41,736 bases of DNA, from positions 1 through 41,736 of IMG/VR virus record IMGVR_UViG_3300005851_000004; one strand, 5' to 3'. This DNA comes from a virus. How positions within the stretch are numbered: the first letter of the stretch is position 1; every line of letters begins with the position of its first letter. This document shows, in pieces, positions 6,561 to 14,348 of this stretch. Below the pieces are notes generated by a model. It made no database searches. It saw only the letters and a program-made list of their open reading frames with translations, and was not told the DNA's origin. Position numbers and translations under genes: made by a program.

Positions 6561-6600
6561 AACTGCTCTAATTTAAACTGCTCTAATTTAGAGGTATTTT
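6561..6600 (+). terminator. Tandem 15-bp repeat with small hairpin after RNase H
   Basis: AACTGCTCTAATTTA occurs twice in tandem (6561-6575, 6576-6590). CTCTAATTTAGAG (6581-6593) is a perfect small dyad followed by GTATTTTAAATTTG. It may be a weak terminator. The CTCTAA word recalls the ends of the ~92-nt elements elsewhere in the window. The remaining bases to 6718 hold a possible promoter and a GGTCG box. Confidence 0.35.
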
Positions 6601-6660
6601 AAATTTGTTTGAAAAATTTGAAGTTGAAAGGTTGAATTAGATATTCCTCGAATGGTTGGT

Positions 6661-6666
6661 TATAAT
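6661..6666 (+). promoter_or_regulatory. Possible -10 box upstream of the 6719 gene
   Basis: TATAAT is perfect, but no good -35 lies 16-18 bp upstream (only TTAGAT at 18 bp). If used, transcription would begin near 6673 and the GGTCG box at 6690 would lie in the leader. Confidence 0.4.
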
Positions 6667-6689
6667 AGAATTAGTTTTGAAAATTAAAA

Positions 6690-6694
6690 GGTCG
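6690..6694 (+). promoter_or_regulatory. GGTCG box upstream of the 6719 gene
   Basis: GGTCG then GTAATTAAAAATTAAAG, 24 nt before ATG 6719. This is one of the clearest examples of the motif. Confidence 0.6.
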
Positions 6695-6718
6695 GTAATT
6701 AAAAATTAAAGATTAAAA

Positions 6719-7321
6719 ATGGCTGCTCGTAATTTTTATAAAAAAAATGCTTCATTCTATTATGTTTTTATCGGCCAAAATGAAATTGAATATGAGAATT
6801 TTTATTTAGAGTTAGGGTCGGAATTAAAAAAACTTGGTTATTTTTTCTATGATAAACAAGGATGGCGAGAGTGGATTGGGAGAGATGCTTTTGTGATAGC
6901 AAGAAAAGACATTAGTTTTTTTTATGGTAAAAATAAAATTGGGTGGGGAAGTTTAAGAATTGATTCTATTGTGAGAATATGTTATTATGAAGGAATAAAC
7001 TTGGATTGGGATTGGGAGTTTATATTAGAGGATGAAAGTCATTTCAAGAGTTGGGAATTAACAGAGGAAGATATTAAAGATTTTGGTTATTATCTTAAAA
7101 ATGGTTTTGTATATGATGGTCATGGTAAGCTTCCCATAGATTATTACATAGGAAAGTATCTCATAAAAAATTCCTCTAAAGTATATGAGAGAATAATGAA
7201 AATCATAGATAAAGAAACTGAGAAATTAGAAAAAGTTTATGAAAAATTAACTGATGTATATCAATTAGTTGCAGTTTTTTCCAATGGTGAGGCAATTTAT
7301 AGTAAAGTTGTAAAGAAATGA
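6719..7321 (+). CDS. Hypothetical protein, 200 aa
   Basis: Not recognised. It is rich in aromatic residues (many Tyr, Trp and Phe) and in Asp/Glu, with no membrane segment or clear catalytic motif. The C-terminal third is helical and charged (IMKIIDKETEKLEKVYEKL). Its start has a textbook GGTCG box and a possible -10 box further upstream. It begins a short group of small genes that ends at the terminator at 7999-8032. Confidence 0.65.
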   Translation: MAARNFYKKNASFYYVFIGQNEIEYENFYLELGSELKKLGYFFYDKQGWREWIGRDAFVIARKDISFFYGKNKIGWGSLRIDSIVRICYYEGINLDWDWEFILEDESHFKSWELTEEDIKDFGYYLKNGFVYDGHGKLPIDYYIGKYLIKNSSKVYERIMKIIDKETEKLEKVYEKLTDVYQLVAVFSNGEAIYSKVVKK

Positions 7322-7395
7322 ATGACAAAATAATTTATCTTTTATCAATTTTCTTATTTGCTTTATTGTCTTTACTATTCTATGGCAGAGATTGA
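7318..7395 (+). CDS. Tiny membrane peptide, 25 aa
   Basis: The start overlaps the previous stop (ATGA). After MNDKII comes an almost unbroken hydrophobic stretch of about 17 residues (YLLSIFLFALLSLLFYG), then RD and a TGA at 7393-7395. This has the form of a single-pass membrane peptide, such as a small lysis or exclusion protein. Its size makes it easy to miss. Confidence 0.45.
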   Translation: MNDKIIYLLSIFLFALLSLLFYGRD

Positions 7396-7465
7396 AAATT
7401 GCGGGCGATATGTTGTAAAGATTGAACACTACAAGCAGGCAGGGAGGCAGGGGCGGGTCTTTCTC

Positions 7466-7470
7466 GGTCG
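7466..7470 (+). promoter_or_regulatory. GGTCG box upstream of a 22-aa gene
   Basis: GGTCG, 25 nt before ATG 7496, with spacer CTCATTAAATAAATT. It marks 7496 as the start, not the more upstream codons of the same frame. Confidence 0.5.
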
Positions 7471-7495
7471 CTCATTAAATAAATTAGGGCTTAAA

Positions 7496-7564
7496 ATGGA
7501 TTTTTTTGAAGATTTAATAATTTTAGGGCTGGTATTGTTGTGGTTGTGGTGGCTCTCAAAATAA
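7496..7564 (+). CDS. Tiny tryptophan-rich membrane peptide, 22 aa
   Basis: The peptide starts MDFFEDLIILGLVLLWLWWL and ends SK: an acidic N-terminus and one hydrophobic helix with three Trp. The same frame is open upstream, but that part reads as G-rich, atypical sequence, and only ATG 7496 has both the A-rich context and the GGTCG box. It is likely a single-pass inner-membrane peptide. The function is unknown; a holin-like or inhibitor role is only a guess. Confidence 0.45.
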   Translation: MDFFEDLIILGLVLLWLWWLSK

Positions 7565-7605
7565 AAAAAATGTCAATGGGTCATAATTAATAAAAAAAAT
7601 AAAAA

Positions 7606-7941
7606 ATGAATAATAAAGTTAAAAATTTAAAAAGTTTAATAAAAAGAAATTCGCAATACATAGGAACCTATTTTGATACGGGTTGGATGTGGGGAAGGAG
7701 GAGTTTAAGTATTGTAGCAGATTCTGATTTAAAAGATATACTTGAAAATGACGAAATAGCAATAGCGATTTTATATGATACTTTGACAAAGTTCGATTGT
7801 GTATATGAGGAAAAATTAAATTTAAAAGAATTTGTAAGTTTATATAAATTTTTAAAGAAAAATTTTGAAGTTGATATTTTCTATGATGGAGACGATTTAG
7901 TACTAAGCTTAGGAGTAAAAGAAAATATGAATAATGAATAA
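7606..7941 (+). CDS. Hypothetical acidic protein, 111 aa
   Basis: Not recognised. A basic N-terminal 15 residues is followed by an acidic, mixed alpha/beta domain (GTYFDTGWMWGRRSLSIV, then DSDLKDILENDEIAIAILYD). A box variant GGTCA at 7579-7583 lies 22 nt before the start, with TAATTAATAAAA behind it. It is the last gene before the terminator at 7999-8032. Confidence 0.6.
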   Translation: MNNKVKNLKSLIKRNSQYIGTYFDTGWMWGRRSLSIVADSDLKDILENDEIAIAILYDTLTKFDCVYEEKLNLKEFVSLYKFLKKNFEVDIFYDGDDLVLSLGVKENMNNE

Positions 7942-7998
7942 AAAATAAAAGAGAAAAAAAATGGTGTAAGCAATAAAACATTTGAAACAAGAAAAAAG

Positions 7999-8032
7999 AG
8001 AGCTCGGGCTTCACAGCTCGGGCTCTTTTTTT
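7999..8032 (+). terminator. Intrinsic terminator
   Basis: AGAGCTCGGGC (7999-8009) pairs fully with GCTCGGGCTCT (8016-8026), two pairs being G-T, around the loop TTCACA, then a run of T to 8032. It ends the plus-strand early block. Confidence 0.85.
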
Positions 8033-8974
8033 AAACGGGCAAATGTAAGAAAAGAAAAAAAGAAAAACAAAAAAATAAAAGAAAAAGGTGAAATAAAAGA
8101 GGTGAAAAGAAGGTAAGGCAAAGAAAACGAAAAGAAGAAGAAGAAGAAAGTGGGATTAGTATATTTCTCCTCTAAAAAGAAGAAGGTGGATTAGTATGGT
8201 ATATAGAAGGGTGATTAGTAAAGTATATATTACCTCATTGGTAAAGTATAGAGAAGGTGGATTAGAAAAGTATAGAGAAAGGTGATTAGAAAAGTATATA
8301 ATCCCCAGCTTTTTGAAAGGCCTTTAAGTTTTCGGGGAAGTTTCAAGCTTTTTTGACAGAAAGGTTCCTGAAAAGCTAGTTTTTGCTTTGTTTTTTGATC
8401 TTTTAGGTTCGCAGAAGGTTTATTTTACGAACTTTGAAAGGAGTTTTGGCTTGTTTTTTAGGCTTTTTGGCTTGTTTTTACAGGTTTTAAGCTCAATTTT
8501 TCTCTTTTTAGCTTGTTTTTTTGTAATTTTTGTGTCTTTTTTGTTGGTTTTTTGGAGTTTGTTTTGATGTTTTAGGTGAATGATTTTGGACTTTTGTATG
8601 CTTGTTTTTGTTAGTTTAAGGTTAAATTTTTGGTTTTGGGGCTTGATTTTTTAAGTTTTTGGGTTTAAAAAAGTAAGAAAAAACGAGAAAAATTTAGGCT
8701 TTTATGGTTGAGTTTAGGCTTGGGATTTGGATTTTTGCCACAAGGTTTTGCTTTTTGATATAATTTTTGGGTTATTCCCCCCTCATTATGTGACCCCTTT
8801 TAGCTCTAACCTTGTTCTTTAGAAAGCTTAATACCCCCTTTTTGAGCTAATTTTTTGATTTGTTCGATTTTTCTTGAAAAAATTGGTTTTTTGAATTACT
8901 GTCCTCCTTGCTAAAAAAGGCCTAAAATAAAGGGTTTTTTAATGCTAATTATGGTTATTTTATGGGTGGATGAC
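8033..8974. other. Gene-free region of about 0.94 kb, possible replication origin
   Basis: No credible open frame is visible on either strand. Bases 8041-8150 are almost pure A/G on the plus strand. Then come repeats (8150-8300), a stem-rich stretch (palindrome AAAGGCCTTT near 8320, AGCTTTTT...GAAAAGCT near 8350-8380), and 8380-8760, which is T/G-rich with repeated GGCTTGTTTTT words. A TATAAT at 8759-8764 has no good -35. The strong strand asymmetry plus iterons suggests an origin of replication. The convergent genes on both sides mean nothing needs to be read here. Confidence 0.45.
8150..8300 (+). repeat. Iteron-like direct repeats
   Basis: Six imperfect copies of GGTG(G)ATTAGtAAAGTATAgA occur, beginning near 8150, 8185, 8209, 8240 (shortened), 8256 and 8281. 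The spacing is irregular (15-35 bp). The last copies are the most alike: GGTGGATTAGAAAAGTATAG and GGTGATTAGAAAAGTATATA. They may be binding sites of an initiator or repressor. Confidence 0.6.
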
Positions 8975-9066
8975 TCTATTTTGCTCTGAGACAAATTTTT
9001 TTTAGCGGGCAAGTATCTTTATATTTGACATTCTAAAAAGTTTTCTCTCAGAGCAAATTTAGAGGG
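8975..9066 (-). repeat. Copy 1 of the ~92-nt CTCTAAA...CTCTGAGA element
   Basis: TTTGCTCTGAGA (8980-8991) is an exact inverted repeat of TCTCAGAGCAAA (9046-9057). With the flanking CTCTA and TAGAG the closing stem is about 18 bp and encloses ~55 nt containing GGCAAGTAT. The methyltransferase stop codon (TAA, 9061-9059) lies inside the terminal CCCTCTAAA. It is homologous to the copies near 24172, 32670 and 39139. The position after a minus-strand gene, facing a plus-strand terminator, suggests a 3'-end or terminator role. Confidence 0.65.
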
Positions 9067-10126
9067 CTAACGGAGATTGTGTATTTTCTAATCTTTTTTC
9101 AGCAATTTCACAATATTTAGGATTTAAGTCAATTCCTATATAGTTTCTTCCTAAATTTTTAGCAACTACACAAGTAGTTCCACTCCCACAAAATGGGTCT
9201 AAAACAATTCCGTCTTTAGGACATCCTGCTAAGATGAAGAATTCTGCTAATGAAGTAGGAAATTTAGCATAGTGTCCAGAGGGAACTGAATATTGATTTT
9301 CAACCTTAAACATTAAAACATTTGTAGGATTTGCTCCACTTAGTTCTTTTGAAAGCTGAATATTCCAATTTTTTACTTGAGAAGCTATAGAATATCTTTT
9401 TCTAAATTTTTCTACTTCAGCCATAGTTTTTTTATGTGGATTATCCTCTTTATAAGCTTCTACCATAGGATTTTGATGGCTTAAGCTAGAACTTCTTTTA
9501 ATTTGAGTTTTAATTTGAGATAAGTCAAAGTAATATTTTTTAGACTTAACAATTTGGAAAATATATTCAAAAGCATGTAAAAGTCTATCTCTAACTGGAA
9601 ATGGCATTGCAGTTCCTATTGATGTTTTTTCGGGGTATTTAGTAATCTTTTTAGCCCAAATAATAACATCTCTGATTATTACTCCCCTATTTTGGAGTTC
9701 TATTGCTATTCTCATTGGTAATAACAATCTTCCTTTCTGTTGAAGCCAATTATCTTTATATTTGCCTCTTATATTTACTCTGTGGTTATAGATTTTGTTG
9801 AATTCTTTATTTAATCTGTCTGTTCCCCCTTGATGAGACGAAGTATAAAAAACATCTCCTAAATTTAGAAAAAAAACTCCAGTTTTTTTAAGAACTCTTA
9901 TACATTCCAAAGATATTTCCACAATTTTGTCAATGTATTCTTGTGGATGGTCTTCTAGGCCTATTTCAAATTTTTTGTTTTCATCAGTCTCTGGCAAATA
10001 AGAACGGCAGGACCAGTAAGGAGGAGAAGTTATAATACAATCAATAGAATTGTCTGGAATTTTTTTTAAAATACTGAAACTATCGCCACATATTATTTTA
10101 TTTTTGAACTCTTCTATGTCTTTCAT
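9059..10126 (-). CDS. Beta-class DNA amino-methyltransferase (N4-cytosine or N6-adenine), 355 aa
   Basis: The catalytic motif TSPPYW (residues 33-38) comes first and the AdoMet-binding motif DPFCGSGTT (from about residue 310) last, the order of beta-class N6/N4 methyltransferases. SPPY favours N4-cytosine but does not prove it. A central target-recognition region lies between. No restriction endonuclease is adjacent, so this is a solitary phage methyltransferase, probably for protection from host restriction or for regulation. It stands alone on the minus strand between the gene-free region and the divergent late promoter. The start lacks a GGTCG box and a Shine-Dalgarno site. Confidence 0.85.
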   Translation of the reverse strand: MKDIEEFKNKIICGDSFSILKKIPDNSIDCIITSPPYWSCRSYLPETDENKKFEIGLEDHPQEYIDKIVEISLECIRVLKKTGVFFLNLGDVFYTSSHQGGTDRLNKEFNKIYNHRVNIRGKYKDNWLQQKGRLLLPMRIAIELQNRGVIIRDVIIWAKKITKYPEKTSIGTAMPFPVRDRLLHAFEYIFQIVKSKKYYFDLSQIKTQIKRSSSLSHQNPMVEAYKEDNPHKKTMAEVEKFRKRYSIASQVKNWNIQLSKELSGANPTNVLMFKVENQYSVPSGHYAKFPTSLAEFFILAGCPKDGIVLDPFCGSGTTCVVAKNLGRNYIGIDLNPKYCEIAEKRLENTQSPLAL

Positions 10127-10150
10127 GTTATTTAATTTTACTCAAAAAAC

Positions 10151-10180
10151 TTGACAAATAAGAAAAAGTGTATTTATAAT
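10151..10180 (+). promoter_or_regulatory. Sigma70-type promoter of the packaging/late block
   Basis: TTGACA (10151-10156), 18-bp spacer, TATAAT (10175-10180). The first gene starts at 10192, so the leader should be only about 4-6 nt. It is divergent from the methyltransferase gene. Confidence 0.85.
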
Positions 10181-10191
10181 TTAGATGAAAG

Positions 10192-10449
10192 ATGACAGAA
10201 GTTAGTCAAATAGAACAAGCAATTAAGAACTTAATCAAGTTAGTTTTTGGAGTAGATGTAAGCTTAACTTCAAAACAAACCCTAAAAGGATTAGAAGTTG
10301 TGATAGATTGTGCTGGTGAATACAAGGGAAAAATATTGGGTAGAAAAGGAAGAACAATGAAACTTCTCCGAAGAATTATAAAAATTATGGGCAAATATCA
10401 GTTCGATGCCAATGTTCTAGCAGTTCTAAAACCAGATAATAAGTCTTAA
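10192..10449 (+). CDS. KH-domain RNA-binding protein, KhpA-like, 85 aa
   Basis: The protein is one KH domain: EVVIDCAGEYKGKILGRKGR (GxxG loop GRKG, residues 50-53) followed by the helix TMKLLRRIIKIM. Size and layout match bacterial KhpA, a small RNA-binding protein. KH domains grip four unpaired bases of RNA or single-stranded DNA. It is the first gene behind a perfect promoter and opens the packaging/structural block, so a role in regulating phage mRNA is plausible. No partner is visible in the sequence. Confidence 0.75.
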   Translation: MTEVSQIEQAIKNLIKLVFGVDVSLTSKQTLKGLEVVIDCAGEYKGKILGRKGRTMKLLRRIIKIMGKYQFDANVLAVLKPDNKS

Positions 10450-10468
10450 TTTCTTGGCTTTTTGCTAA

Positions 10469-11161
10469 ATGGCTAAAGCTTACCAAAACATAAGACAACT
10501 TTTTAGTGATTATAAGCTTGAAAAGTTTATTGAAGCTATTGGCGAAGATAGACTTATTGAATTTTTTCAAGTTGAGGAAATTATTGCAAGAGAAAAAAAC
10601 AAGGAAGACAAGAAAAAACTTATTCCAGAATGGTTTGATGAAAAATTTCAAGAAGTTTTTGGCTATAATCCTCAAAGAAGCATAGGAATTGCGAGAATGT
10701 TGGCAGTTAATCTTGGTAAGTTTTTACAAAGAAATCCTGAATACATTACAACTAAAATCTATAACGCCCTTACCGAATTAAAGAGTTTTTATTGGGTTGT
10801 AAGACATTATCAGATTGACGCTAAAACTGGGGCAATTGTTCCAACACAAAGAAGGCTAAGAGATTTGCAATCAATAGAAATCATTAAGGGACTAGATTTG
10901 CTTAAAAGAGTGGAAGAAAAAATAGCTCATATGTTAGATTTAGTAACTCCGCAATATCTCAAAAAACTTGCCAAAGAACATCCAGCAACATTCTTTACCT
11001 CTCTAAAAACGATGTCTTCTTTGTATCACATTCTCTCTATTGACTACAAACCCGACGAAGAAATGATAAAAAGTTTGAAGATTGTGGAACAAGACCAAAA
11101 TAATCCTGAAAAGAAAAAAGAATTTTTGTTAAAGTATGTTAGAAGAAGTAATATCAAATAA
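10469..11161 (+). CDS. Candidate small terminase subunit, 230 aa
   Basis: There is no decisive motif. It is helical and charged, with a possible DNA-binding helical segment in residues 1-50 and a long helical middle (LRDLQSIEIIKGLDLLKRVEEKIAHML). Placement two genes before the large terminase and length of about 200 aa fit a TerS, which recognises phage DNA for packaging. A weak box variant AGTCT (10442-10446) lies 22 nt before ATG 10469. It could also be another DNA-binding protein of the packaging module. Confidence 0.45.
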   Translation: MAKAYQNIRQLFSDYKLEKFIEAIGEDRLIEFFQVEEIIAREKNKEDKKKLIPEWFDEKFQEVFGYNPQRSIGIARMLAVNLGKFLQRNPEYITTKIYNALTELKSFYWVVRHYQIDAKTGAIVPTQRRLRDLQSIEIIKGLDLLKRVEEKIAHMLDLVTPQYLKKLAKEHPATFFTSLKTMSSLYHILSIDYKPDEEMIKSLKIVEQDQNNPEKKKEFLLKYVRRSNIK

Positions 11162-11188
11162 GTTCTTTAATTAACTTTCTCAATTAAT

Positions 11189-11605
11189 ATGCCAAGACTG
11201 CCAATTAAAAAATTGGGGACTTTACTAAGAGATGTTTCTGAAAGTGCTATGCAGAGAGTTAAAAACAAGTTGGCTGATATACAAAGAGCACGGTTACAAA
11301 AACAAGCAGAGTCTTTATTATCAAAAGTTGAAAAAGAGGGTCATGTTTATGGTTTGCACGTAAAGGGTGTAGGTAAATGGGCAATATATCCTCATCCTCG
11401 TTATGGTCGTCCAGAGATAAGATTTAAGCATGAGCAATGGGGCAGGGGAGAGTTTACAAATCCTCTTTGGGAGTTTGTAGATGTTACAAAGGGTGTAAGA
11501 AAAAAAGAGAGTCCAGTGTGGGAGTTATCAGAAGTATTGCGTAAAAAACCTAAGAAAATAAAATTTCGTGATGTTAAAGGTGTAATGGATTGGCTTAAGG
11601 AATAA
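11189..11605 (+). CDS. Hypothetical basic protein, 138 aa
   Basis: Not recognised. It has a helical, basic N-terminal half (ESAMQRVKNKLADIQRARLQ) and a compact second half with KGVGKWAIYPHPRYGRPEIR and WGRGEFTNPLWEFVDVT. Arg codons here are often CGT, whereas the neighbouring genes prefer AGA, and G+C is a little higher, so it may be a more recent arrival between the two terminase genes. No HNH or other nuclease motif is seen. Confidence 0.6.
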   Translation: MPRLPIKKLGTLLRDVSESAMQRVKNKLADIQRARLQKQAESLLSKVEKEGHVYGLHVKGVGKWAIYPHPRYGRPEIRFKHEQWGRGEFTNPLWEFVDVTKGVRKKESPVWELSEVLRKKPKKIKFRDVKGVMDWLKE

Positions 11606-11612
11606 ATGTTAA

Positions 11613-14348
11613 ATGAATTTAGCAAAACTTCAAGAATATCTCAAATCAGAAGAATACCAGAAATATATCGATACAAGATTTGAACTTTTAAAAGCTGCTG
11701 AACTTTCTTACGAAGCAAGAGTTTATCTTTACCGAGAATTTCAGAAAAACATCTACAAATGGATAGAAATCTGCGGTTGGGTATATGAACCAAGAAACAT
11801 TCAAGAACCAGATATTATTTTTGTTCCCTTTGACTATCAAGCAGATTTGATTTATAGGCTTGAAAAAGCATTTTACGATGGTGATGTTCTTTATATAGAA
11901 AAATCAAGAGATATGGGAGTTACTTGGACCATAGTTCATTGGCTCGTTTATCATTGGCTATTTACAGAAAAATTTTCAGCTCTTATAGGTTCAAGAAAAG
12001 AAGTAGAAGTTGACAATAAAGCAATTTCGAGTATTTTTGGCAAGATAAGATATCTTATTTATGCTCAACCTAAATGGCTTTTCCCTAAAAACTTCAAAAA
12101 GAAATTTCACGACAATCATATGAAGTTAATCAATCCTGAAAATGGAAGTGTATTATACGGAGAAAGTGCTAATCCTAACTTCGGGAGGGGTCATAGATGT
12201 GTTACTGGTGATACTTTAGTCTTAACTGACAAGGGATTTATGCCAATTAAGAAAATTGTTGATGAAATGTATCCATATGTTATTGACGAAAATGGGGAGA
12301 AAAAGAAAATTTTGAGGTATATTAAATTGCCCCCAGAAGAAATCATAAAAGTCAGATTAGGGGGTAATATTGTTCTGAAGGGAACAAAAGACCATCCCGT
12401 AAAGGTTTTAAGAAACAAAAAAGAAATTTGGGTTCCCCTAAAAGATTTGAAAGTTGGAGACAAAGTAAAAATTTTTGATGTAAGAAAAATCCCTCAATTG
12501 ATAAATTCTGATTATTACAGGATTGAAAAGCTGGAAAGTAAGGCGACTGATAATAATATCCCCTCTCAAATACCTACTGTTTTAAATGAAGATTTGGCAG
12601 AATTGATTGGACTTTTAATTTCAAAGGGAAGTATTGTAAATAGTAGCACTATTCAATTTTCAAATACAAACACGAAGATTATTGAAAGGTTTATAGAGTT
12701 ATTGCGAAAGAATTTTGGTGAATTGAAATATTCGGTTAGAAAAAATGAAGAGGGAATTTTTCGGGGGCATAATTGGAAAGATAGGATAATTGTTAAAAAG
12801 AAGCCTTGCTATGACGTTTATATCCATTCTTCATTTGTGAAGAGACTATTAGCAAATTTCGGGGTTGGTTATTATTATGCCAATGACAAAGAAGTTCCAT
12901 TTCCTATTTTCATTTCTCCTCAAAGAGTAAAAACAGCATTTTTAAGGGGTTTGTGGATAGGAGATGGTAGTGTTTGCTTAAGTTCTTTCAATAAAATTTT
13001 GAGATATACTTACCATACTTCATCTAAAAAGTTGGCAGAAGGAGTTAGGTATCTATTGTATTCTTTGGGTATTTTTGCGACAGTTACTGAAAGATATGAT
13101 AAAAGATATGGGACGAACATATATAGAGTAGAGATTATGGGAAAACAAGGAGAAAAGCTAAAGGAATTAATTGGTGACTGCTTTAGAAATCCAGATTTTA
13201 AATCATATAAAAAACCTTCACGAGAAATGTATGATTCGTTGTTTAATTACAGAAATGTTAGAAAAATTGAAAAATTGCCTCCCGAAGAGACTTATGATTT
13301 AGAAGTTGAAGGGCATAACTTTGTAACTAATCTTATAGTTTCTCATAATTGCTCAGTTGTTTATATGGATGAATTGGCCTATTGGCCATATTTGGAAGAA
13401 AGCTTGAGAAGTGTTCAAGATACTTCAAAGGTTAAAATCTATGTTTCGACTCCAACAGAAAATCAATTCTTAAAAAGATTTGTAGATAACTTAAGAGAAC
13501 AAGGTAAGGTTTTCACTTTACATTGGAAACAACATCCATTCAAAGACGAAGAATGGTACAAAAAGGAATTTGAACTAAGAAAAGAAGACCCCTTATCATT
13601 TTTAGCAGAATTAGAACTTTCTTATGATGTTGACCCTAAACTAAGGTATTACCCTGAAGCTTACGAATGCCAGATAGAACCCATAGAATTTGACCCCAAA
13701 TTACCACTTTTTGCTTCAGCCGACTTCGCTGGTTTCCAAGATTATACCGCCTTATGCTGGTATCAATATGACCCATTAAAAAACGAAATTAGAAATCTAA
13801 CTGCTATTGCTGCTCACGGAAGGTTAATGCCAAATAAACTTCTTATAGATTGGTGGCTTCCATTTCTTAACCCTGAAATTCCTTATGACAAAATGTGGTA
13901 TAATGAATACGAAAGAGAATTTTTAGAAAAAGTAAGGAGCTGGGGTAAGCCCAAAATTGTTTTTGGAGAACCAGCCCATAGACAGGTTTCACAAGTAGCA
14001 GGATACTCTTTTGAAACAATTTTGAGGAAAAATGGCATTAATTTTCTCATAGTTAACATAGGAACTTCTCACGAAATCAGAAAAAGAGCAGTTCAAAAGT
14101 ATCTAAAGATTACAAAGTTTAATGCTAATGATAGTGGTTCTTTAAGACTTTTAGATGCTCTTAAGTCAGCAAAAATTTCAGAAAGAAGTTTAAAGGGAAC
14201 AACAGAAGGGAAAATAGTTCCATTACATATTTCTCCTGAAGCAGATTTGAGGTCGGCACACGAAATGTTTTGCTTGGGCTTTGATGTATTTTTCAAAGGT
14301 AATACATTGGGTGGACCTAAAATTTCAACTTATGCTAAGCGCTATTAG
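11613..14348 (+). CDS. terL: Terminase large subunit with an intein, 911 aa (about 527 aa after splicing)
   Basis: The ATP-driven DNA-packaging motor. Walker A-like SRDMGVTW lies at residues 98-105. Walker B is VVYMDEL (Asp586/Glu587 in the precursor). The C-terminal RuvC-like nuclease begins with FASADFAGFQD (Asp704) and ends near SPEADLRSAHEM. Residues 196-579 are an intein (Cys1, terminal His-Asn, Cys+1) inserted just before Walker B, a place where the ATPase cannot work unless spliced. The spliced length is normal for the family. It cuts concatemers and drives DNA into the prohead at the portal. The stop is TAG. Confidence 0.93.
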   Translation: MNLAKLQEYLKSEEYQKYIDTRFELLKAAELSYEARVYLYREFQKNIYKWIEICGWVYEPRNIQEPDIIFVPFDYQADLIYRLEKAFYDGDVLYIEKSRDMGVTWTIVHWLVYHWLFTEKFSALIGSRKEVEVDNKAISSIFGKIRYLIYAQPKWLFPKNFKKKFHDNHMKLINPENGSVLYGESANPNFGRGHRCVTGDTLVLTDKGFMPIKKIVDEMYPYVIDENGEKKKILRYIKLPPEEIIKVRLGGNIVLKGTKDHPVKVLRNKKEIWVPLKDLKVGDKVKIFDVRKIPQLINSDYYRIEKLESKATDNNIPSQIPTVLNEDLAELIGLLISKGSIVNSSTIQFSNTNTKIIERFIELLRKNFGELKYSVRKNEEGIFRGHNWKDRIIVKKKPCYDVYIHSSFVKRLLANFGVGYYYANDKEVPFPIFISPQRVKTAFLRGLWIGDGSVCLSSFNKILRYTYHTSSKKLAEGVRYLLYSLGIFATVTERYDKRYGTNIYRVEIMGKQGEKLKELIGDCFRNPDFKSYKKPSREMYDSLFNYRNVRKIEKLPPEETYDLEVEGHNFVTNLIVSHNCSVVYMDELAYWPYLEESLRSVQDTSKVKIYVSTPTENQFLKRFVDNLREQGKVFTLHWKQHPFKDEEWYKKEFELRKEDPLSFLAELELSYDVDPKLRYYPEAYECQIEPIEFDPKLPLFASADFAGFQDYTALCWYQYDPLKNEIRNLTAIAAHGRLMPNKLLIDWWLPFLNPEIPYDKMWYNEYEREFLEKVRSWGKPKIVFGEPAHRQVSQVAGYSFETILRKNGINFLIVNIGTSHEIRKRAVQKYLKITKFNANDSGSLRLLDALKSAKISERSLKGTTEGKIVPLHISPEADLRSAHEMFCLGFDVFFKGNTLGGPKISTYAKRY
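12198..13349 (+). mobile_element. Intein with a degenerate LAGLIDADG endonuclease, 384 aa
   Basis: Splicing blocks are all present: A (CVTGDTLVLTDKGFMPI), B (GTKDHPV...W.PLKDLKVGDKV), F/G (YDLEVEGHNFVTNL...SHN) and Cys as the first C-extein residue. Two LAGLIDADG helices are visible. The second (FLRGLWIGDGS) keeps its catalytic Asp. The first (LIGLLISKGS) has Lys where Asp/Glu is needed. Splicing should therefore work, but double-strand cleavage and homing are probably impaired. It lies in the ATPase domain, splitting the segment before Walker B. Confidence 0.9.
14251..14255 (+). promoter_or_regulatory. Possible GGTCG box inside terL
   Basis: GGTCG lies in the codons of the conserved DLRSAHEM stretch, 28 nt before an alternative ATG (14284) of the next gene. 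It may be chance. Confidence 0.3.

Noticed and set aside
7358-7564. A 68-aa protein using the longer open frame
   Set aside because: The upstream two-thirds is atypical G-rich sequence with no start context; the GGTCG box and A-rich ATG point to 7496.
8041-8760. Hidden coding sequence in the gene-free region
   Set aside because: No frame on either strand is open for long, and the sequence is low-complexity with repeats.
8759-8764. A promoter at TATAAT near 8760
   Set aside because: No -35-like hexamer at a proper distance and no plus-strand gene behind it.
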